This document shows, in pieces, positions 57,201-64,000 of a DNA stretch of 64,000 bases; position 1 is the first letter of the stretch; the number at the start of each line of letters is the position of its first letter. Under the pieces are notes generated by a model. The model searched no databases. It saw nothing but the letters and a program-made list of their open reading frames with translations, and was not told the origin of the DNA. The position numbers were made by a program, and so were the translations under genes. Where the stretch lies: NCBI GenBank assembly GCA_001692895.1, contig KV748226.1, positions 808,329 through 872,328 on the forward strand, given 5' to 3'. This DNA comes from Cenococcum geophilum 1.58 (lineage: Eukaryota; Ascomycota; Dothideomycetes; Gloniales; Gloniaceae).

Positions 57201-57617
57201 GATTGCCAAATTTACCCTTTTAAAAAGGTCCGCTGTAGCTTCTCTTAGTCCTTAAGTCGCACTTATTCTATAAATCGTACTTATTTTATAAATTATACTT
57301 AGTCATTATAAAGCGTCTTACCTTTAGTTAATTTAGAAAACAAATTATCCTAGGGCTAAGTCGCGCCTTAAGATAAGAAGTGGAAGAGTATAAGTATCTA
57401 GGTTTTTCTAGCGCTAATATATAACATAACTCCCTTAATATACTTAGTAAAATTTAAATACTTAGAAAATAGAAGAAAGTATAAATCCTTATAGACAGCG
57501 AAGCTATTAGCATAGGCTTTATTAATATAAACTACGCAAAAACTTAACGCTTAAATTTAAAGAAACTTAATAAGCCCTAAGGCCTATAAGGCTTTAATAG
57601 TAAGCCTTTAATATATA
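57201..57617 (+). mobile_element. Ty3/gypsy fossil, continuation (gag end and protease start)
   Basis: Continues the element interrupted at 51216. A patch at 57505-57600 (IDSEAISIGFININYAKT) corresponds to the aspartic protease active-site region of gypsy elements. It is cut again at 57618 by a second copia copy. The remaining pol should lie right of the window's end. Broken. Confidence 0.6.
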
Positions 57618-59909
57618 TGTTGGGAATATAGGCAAGTTGCCGTCACGCAAGGCAAGTTGCCGTCACGTAAGGCAAGTTACCGTTATGTGTTGCCGCGGCA
57701 CTAACGTGGCAAGGAGCCCTAAGCTCCTCGCCCTTCCTTAAGCAAGAAAAATATAGAATAACAATCATCATACTACCTACGACTTGTAGATATGTAATAT
57801 CACCTTATATTACTAACACTAATTAGTAGTTAACTTTACTATTATATTATAGAATAGCTAGGTATTCCACTAAGAAGAGATAAGCCACTATACTAGTATT
57901 ACTTATGCTAGAGGAAGCTGTCTTTTAAGGTTAGAACTGGTCCTAAACTTTAAATAGAACTCTTCCACGAATCTAAGGATTTAAAAGACTAAAACTAGTC
58001 CTAAGCCCTATAATTACAGATTTTTATCACAAACGCGTACTAAATAATAATCCCTATACTAACAACATATCCCTTCCTTTAAAAACATAGCTACTCTAAA
58101 TAACTAGAAAGACTCCTTACTACTAGGAGTAGCTAAGCACGCAAAACTTACTAATAAAGATTAGGACGAATTCGCCTTTAATATAATAACTTATACCGCA
58201 AAACAGGTTAATAGCTTTCTCCTATACTATATTATATTCTACTAAAATAAACACTATACTAATTTACAACTATAGGAGTATTTTAGGGAGGATTTTATAG
58301 GATAGACTGCTAATACCTAGGTACTTAGCAACGTTAATATTATTTAGGATTTTTAAGACTTTCTCTATAGAAATAGGGTATATATTACTAAGAACGGTAA
58401 CCTAATTACTAATAATATTTAGGCCGTTATTATTAGTATAGAAGAACTAGTATAGACGGAAGCTAAAATTATATATTAATTACGGAAACCCAAAACTAAC
58501 CTATATTCTTTAGAAGGCAACTTTAATTTATATTAAAACCCCTAGAACGCTAATCCCCTACCTAAAGGTACTTTCCTACTAGGAGGTGCCCTTTTACCTA
58601 GAGGTGCTCTTCCTTTACCTCCTTTACTGCCTCTAACTCCTCTATCCCAGCTAATAGTAAGCCTTTACTATAAGAAGTTATAAATCTAATAAAGGTATAT
58701 TTAGACAAAAGGAAAAAGTTTAGAGGAGAATTATATAATATACTTGGAATAAAACTATAGGTCTTTTATAACTGTTATAATAAGTTAGAATTTAAGGCCA
58801 CTAGTACTATTACGCTTTCTCTGTTATATTAAAGGGACAGGCAGTGATATTTTATTATAACTATATTACGGGTAGAAACTATAGCTTTAATATAATCCTT
58901 TAGCTTACTAAAGCCTACTTTAAAACTAATAAAAATCGCTAGCTTTATATATCTAAATGGCAGAAGACTATATTTTAAAGAGTTATTACTTCTAACTTAA
59001 TAAAGACTTATTTAGAGTACCTTTAACTACTCTTTAATAAACTCTAGAAAATCTAATATAGCCTTACCAAAACTTACTAAAATAAGAATAGCCTAAGGGA
59101 CTAGGTTATCTTAGCCTGCCGTAGCATTCCTAAGTGTAATTTAGCGCTATATAAACCTATAAATACGTTTAAAGGAGTATATACCGAGCTACGCTCCGCT
59201 ATAGGTATTATAATATAAATATAAGAATTTTAATAGTTTTATACTAAAAACCCTACCTAACTAAGTATTCCTAACTAATATAATTATAACTAGACTAACT
59301 AAACATATAGTGGCCGTAGTAAGGAATATAGTAAAGGGTATAATTAACGTTAACTATAAGGCAATTATAGAGGTCCTTATGGAGGTTTATTTCGAAGTAA
59401 TTACTAAAAGAAGTGCTACGTTTGTAAGAAACCNAATTGCTAGTTAANNAGGCATTCTCTTAATAAATAAAAGGAGGCATATAATAAGTTTCGCTAAAGT
59501 ATAAGAAATGTTAAAAATTATAAGGTTATTATAGCCTACTTCTAAAGCTTTCTAGTTTAATATAAAGGCGTAGAAGATCTTAAGGGTAAGGTTAATAAGG
59601 CCAAATAGCTCCTTATAAATATAGAAATTAAGGACTACTTACTTAACTAATACTTTACTAAGTATGGTAAGGTAAATAGTATATAAACCGTTGCTGTTCT
59701 TAATAACTAATTTACACTCCACTCTATTATAAAGTTAGATATCCTTAATAAGCTAAAGGAGAATTTTACGTTCTCCTTTAATAACAGATACTCGGCGAAT
59801 GTCTTCTATAGTATTATACCAGACACTAGAGCCGCAGAAGTATCTACAGTAAGAGGACCTTAAGTTTAAGCCCTTTAGCAGCTTAATAGCTCTGTTTAGA
59901 TTAACTATT

Positions 59910-60178
59910 ATTCGTACCAATTTAATGGCACGAGTGAGTCAGATCTAGGGGCACGAAATACGTATAGTATTGTATGCTCGTTTGGATGATGGTGACTATC
60001 TCTTGTATTCAAGTAGACTACGTAGTCTATATACTGATGCGACCTCCCCCTAATTAGTTAGTGCTTCAGGGGTGCACCAGACGCGTAAGCGGGTGGTTGG
60101 TGCACCGAACGCGTAAACGCGTAGTTGGTGTACCGAACGCGTAAGCACGCGGTTGGTATAACAGGTGCTGTAATTATA
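59910..60178. mobile_element. Unclassified insertion of about 270 bp with 8-bp duplication
   Basis: TAACTATT occurs at 59902-59909 and again at 60179-60186, bracketing 269 bp absent from the sister copy at 53550. It holds a 16-bp palindrome (TAGACTACGTAGTCTA, 60013-60028) and three tandem 28-bp units (60071-60154) rich in ACGCGTAA. The ends show neither TG...CA nor clear inverted repeats. An 8-bp duplication suits an hAT-type MITE; a damaged solo LTR is the alternative. Confidence 0.6.
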
Positions 60179-60662
60179 TAACTATTTAACAGTAGGCTAA
60201 TATACGATTAAGGCAATTAAGCATCTTATAAAGTACTACTATTACTACTAAATAAACCAGAAGTCCCCTAGCCAATTTAAGTTTACCCTTAAGGATAACT
60301 ATAACTTTAACTTCTATATCATTATTAACGTTATATATTTTAGCAGTAAGCCAGTACTCTAAGTTATTAACTTCTTAACCTCCTTCTAAGCCGCGTATTT
60401 CTTAAAAGATATATTAGCTAGAAATGTATAGGATACCCTTTAATTATACTAGATTAATATCTACCTAGAACCCCCTAATTAAATCGTCTATAATATAGGA
60501 AAGAACTTCTTATTTATAGAGTTTTAATAATAGATAAAGGTAATAGTAATTAAGGTTAAAGAAGTCCCTATTAAGGCATATAATAGTATTAAAAAAGTAG
60601 AGCGATATTATATACTATTACGCCGCGTATATAAGATTATCTCTTTAACTAGAGAATGCTAG

Positions 60663-62557
60663 TGTTCGGATCACGGTAGGGGGGGGGTTTTTGGTCTTAA
60701 TTGATTTCTTCTCCCTCCTTCGCAGAGGATCGTAAGGATCGCGGTGCCTAAATAGGGGGGGCTGAGGTCGGACTATTTATCGGGCCGTAGGTGGTTAGGT
60801 GACCTACGCTATGCTATACGGCCCCTGCCGTATACGCTCTGCGCGTAACACTATTTACAACCTCTACTTATACAGACACTGGCAACATTTACAAAAAGGG
60901 AAAGAAGGTAAAAAAAAAGTATAAAGGAGAAGTATATACGTTAATAGGTGCTTAGGGCAGTAATCGCGGATGTTTCGGGTATTGTAAATATTGCGGATAT
61001 TGCAGATATTGCGGATATTGTTATGGATATTGCGGATATTGCGGATGTCGTAAATATTTGGATATTGCGGTGGAAACAGGTAGGCGCGTATAAGGTGTTA
61101 CTAAGGTGTCCTGTAATAGAGCGTAGTAGTTAGAACCGAAGGTGTGGCGGCTTCGAAAGGTATAAAGTTGTTATAGAGCTGTTGTAGACTATAAGGGAAA
61201 ATAAGTGGAAGGGCTGATAACTAAGCGTTGTATAAGGCTGTTCCTCCTCCTCCTGGGTCTGGTTGTTGTTATCGGTTAGGTTGCCGAGGGTCGTACTGCT
61301 GCTGCTGGGTAGGCTGCTGAAAATTGTACTGTTGCTGGGGTACAAGTGCAACGGGTGTTTGAGGGTAGTGCTGCTATTGAATAGCAGTCAGTGCAGCTTG
61401 CTGGGGTATAGATATAACAGGTGGTTGAGGTGTCACAGGGGTAGGTGTCTGCGTTTTAGGCGGCGTTGTAACTATAGCTATGGGCTGAGGTATAAGTTTA
61501 ATAGGTAGTCAAGGTGTTGTAGGGGTAGGTGTTTGCGTTCCGGGTGGTGTTATAGCTGTAGGTGTAGGTGTAGGTGTAGCTATAGGCCGAGTAGTTTGAA
61601 CGGGGGCAGTCGATAGTAATGGTAGAGCTGGGGTAGGGTCGTCGGTAGGGTCGTCGGTATGGCCGTCGGTAGGGCCGTCGGTAGGGTCGTCAGTAGGGTC
61701 GTCAGTAGGGTCGTTGGTAGGGTCGTCGGTAGGCCATTTTGAGGGAGTTGGTTTGTGAATAGCTCCTAAAAGGCCGTCTGCAATTGACTTCCTTGCCTCC
61801 TTCCGTATATATACGCCATTTTTACGGAGGTAATCCCTGATCTTTTTTAATCGATCCTTGCTAAGGTCATTAAGTATATCCCTTGTAAATAACTTAAAGT
61901 CGTCGATAAAGCTCTCCTATAGGTCGAATCCCTTCCATCTATTCTCCTTATATATCGATAAACGCCAATTAACGAATGCTTTAACTTCCTTAATGTTGGT
62001 TACAGTCGCGTTAATTCCAGTCTCCTATTTTTCGGTATCCATTGCGGAGGTAGATTTTTCGGTATCTATCGCGGAGGTAAATTTTTCGGTATTTATCGCG
62101 GAGGTAGCCATCTTTTGGTTCCGCAGTTAATTTAACAGTTGGACTAGAAGCGTGGAAACAACTACAAACTAATCGTTCTGAAGGCGTGATGGACGCAGGT
62201 CAGAAGCGCGAGGAACCTCACAAACTGGCCTTTAGGCTTAGCAAGCAATAGCTTAATTCTTAGCCTTTAACGAGAGGTCTAGAGAATCAGATAGTGCCTC
62301 TCTTCGTTATACCTTGCTGATCTGTGCAGCACTGATCAGTGTTCGGATTACGGTAGGTGGGGGGGGTTTTTAGTCTCAATTGATTTCTTCTCCCTCCTTC
62401 GCAGAGGATCGTAAGGATCGCGGTGCCTAAATAGGGGGGGCTGAGGTCGGACTATTTATCGGGCCGTAGGTGGTCAGGTGACCTACGCTACGCTATACGG
62501 CCCCTGCCGTATACGCTCTGCGCGTAACACTATTTACAACCTCTACTTATACAGACA
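60663..62557 (-). mobile_element. Small LTR retrotransposon fossil with gag-like remnant (1895 bp)
   Basis: LTRs 60663-60878 and 62340-62557 start TGTTCGGAT and end ACAGACA; they are nearly identical, and GCTAG flanks the element (60658-60662, 62558-62562). It lies in the integrase region of the copia copy and so is younger than it. On the minus strand from about 62110 a gag-like reading begins (MATSAINTEKFTSAIDTEKS), with KEVKAFVNWRLSIYKENRWK, then Asp-Pro-Thr repeats (12-bp unit, 61640-61735) and a Gln/Pro-rich tail. No pol genes are present, so it needed enzymes from another element. Orientation rests on that reading; primer and polypurine sites are unclear. Broken, but with few differences between LTRs, thus recent. 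Confidence 0.8.
60971..61070. repeat. Tandem ATATTGCGG repeats
   Basis: Nine- to twelve-base units (GATATTGCGGATATTGC) repeat about eight times within the small LTR element. The same motif family occurs at 48181-48245 and 25145-25178. Confidence 0.8.
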
Positions 62558-64000
62558 GCTAGTAAAAAACTTACCTTATAAATAGCTATTAAAGCCGTTA
62601 ACAATTCCGCTGGCCTGGATAGACTTATACCTATATTACTAGTCTTTAGCGCCTACCCTTAAATAACTAACGATTCTCTACTATCTCCTTTTATTATATA
62701 ATAAGCTAAGGCTATTTATAAGGCAACGAAGAAAGTGCGACGTCTTTATACTATACGCTAGGTTAATAACGCACTAAAAATAAGAAATGGCCTAAATACC
62801 TTAACTACGCTTAATCTGCCACTCTAGTCTAAGGTACGCGTATAGCGTAAAAAGGGAGGGTAGTTAGGCCCATATTAACTTATTATAATTAATAGTTAAA
62901 CTTATACTATTTAAATGCCTTATAGACCTACTTAATTCCGTTTAACTATTATTAAGCTTTATTATAAAAATAACAGTTCTAAGCCTTTATAGGATACCCT
63001 AAAGGAGAACTATAATTAATATACTTTAGAAGGCGACTATAATTCTAATATAATTGTAGTAGAGGTTCCGCAACTATAACGCGGTAAAGGTTACCTAAAG
63101 GGATTATAAAATTACTAACATCTTATTAATTTTAAAGAGTAATTTGTTACCGCTATTAAGAATAGAGTTAAGTTATTAATAGCCTTTATAATAGCTAAGG
63201 AGAAGGCTAACTTTAAGCTTGCAAAACAGCTTTAAAAGGAAGGTCATATTATAACTCTTAAAGCTCCTTTCTAAGCATCTAATAAGTAGGAGATTAATAG
63301 TCTTATTATAAGAGGAGTCTTTAAATTTAAGAAGTATAACCCTACTAAGTTTAATAAAGTTTATATCTTTAAGTTAAGAATAGTTAATAAGATTAAAGGC
63401 ACAGCTACTAACGCCCCATTTAAGAAATTAAGGCTTATTATTTAAGGTTATAATAATAATAGTAAGGAGGTAATTCTTACGCAATCTTTTATAATTTAAC
63501 AAGCTAGTTAGCAAGTTATTATTACGCTAGCTTCCTCCTTAATAAAGAATAAAACAGTGGTTTATTTATAAGATATTACTTAAGCCTACACCTAATTAGA
63601 GACGCACCTTTAGCGCTTAATATTAGCATACCTTCCGGAGTAAATTCGCCACTAATATCCTAAAGATATAATTATAGTTATGCTTAAGCCATTATATAAA
63701 ATCGTAGAGGTAAAAACTTATTAATAGGCTACCTACAGCAAGCACCATAAAGAGAAGCTTTTAATAACTACTTTTATATTTAATCCCTGCTTCCTTATTA
63801 CAACTATAGGAACTCTATTTAGAATTATTAGTATATAAACTAATAATATAATTATCTTAGGAGACGACCAGTTCTTAGCTCTTAAAGAAGATAAGCTAGT
63901 AAAGGCAAATCTTATAGTAAAGCTAAAGGAAAAGCTTAATTTAATAACACTATTACTTTTTAATAAATATATCTTTGCCCTAAATAAGGATTCTATTACT

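Larger units (their letters stand above)
57618..64000 (+). mobile_element. Second copy of the copia family (left LTR and interior; runs off the window)
   Basis: Left LTR 57618-57818 (TGTTGGGAAT...TTACTAACA) resembles the LTRs at 51217 and 56995, with three GGCAAGTT(G/A)CCGT repeats. The interior follows the 51217-57195 copy closely (gag 58100-59400, protease at about 59810, integrase about 60250-60660 and 62560-62800, reverse transcriptase from about 63230). It is interrupted by insertions at 59910-60178 and 60663-62557. The right LTR is beyond 64000. Heavily mutated and inactive. Confidence 0.82.

Noticed and set aside
60948-61133. Plus-strand gene with Ala-Asp-Ile repeats
   Set aside because: It is the translation of ATATTGCGG tandem repeats inside an LTR element, opposite to the gag-like reading.

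Overview
The window looks like a chromosome segment of a filamentous ascomycete (Pezizomycotina). Short GT-AG introns (47-293 bp) interrupt the genes. The gene families are fungal: a HET-domain protein, a NIMA-type kinase, a fungal ferric reductase and an Msc7-type aldehyde dehydrogenase. Long AT-rich blocks of dead transposons carry mostly C-to-T and G-to-A differences between copies, the mark of repeat-induced point mutation (RIP). Two kinds of DNA alternate: balanced-composition gene islands and AT-rich transposon blocks. A few N bases (for example 20235, 20243, about 23955-24032, 51574-51622, 59434-59448) show that the repeats were hard to assemble. No rRNA, convincing tRNA or CRISPR was seen.

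Layout. 1-1080: nested small inverted-repeat elements (MITEs). 1692-3454: a retroposed insertion with a 23-nt oligo-T, a 13-bp target duplication and two minisatellites. 3455-9625: gene-poor and decayed, with one solo LTR. 9626-12128: ferric reductase. 12129-14210: decayed. 14211-19477: a Ty1/copia fossil on the minus strand with LTRs and a 5-bp target duplication. 20012-26104: a large inverted-repeat element made of four palindromic MITE units; its right arm is split by a DIRS/PAT-like tyrosine-recombinase retrotransposon (20805-26041). 26190-28607: ZZ-finger plus HET gene with one in-frame stop.

29730-43477 is the intact gene island: aldehyde dehydrogenase (+), short-chain dehydrogenase (-), glutamine-synthetase-like ligase (+), dienelactone-hydrolase-like protein (+), ankyrin/BTB protein (-) and NIMA-like kinase (+). 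All six have complete exon models with consistent reading frames. The last two share a short divergent promoter. Four of the six are metabolic enzymes (oxidation, reduction, amide ligation, hydrolysis); a joint catabolic role is possible but unproven.

46460-64000 is a nested heap of LTR retrotransposon fossils: a gag-only element (46912-49386), a Ty3/gypsy element (from about 49387) split by a complete-length copia element (51217-57195) and by a second copy of that copia family (from 57618, running out of the window). The second copy is itself interrupted by an unclassified insertion of about 270 bp and by a small gag-only LTR element (60663-62557). The order of insertion can be read from the target duplications.
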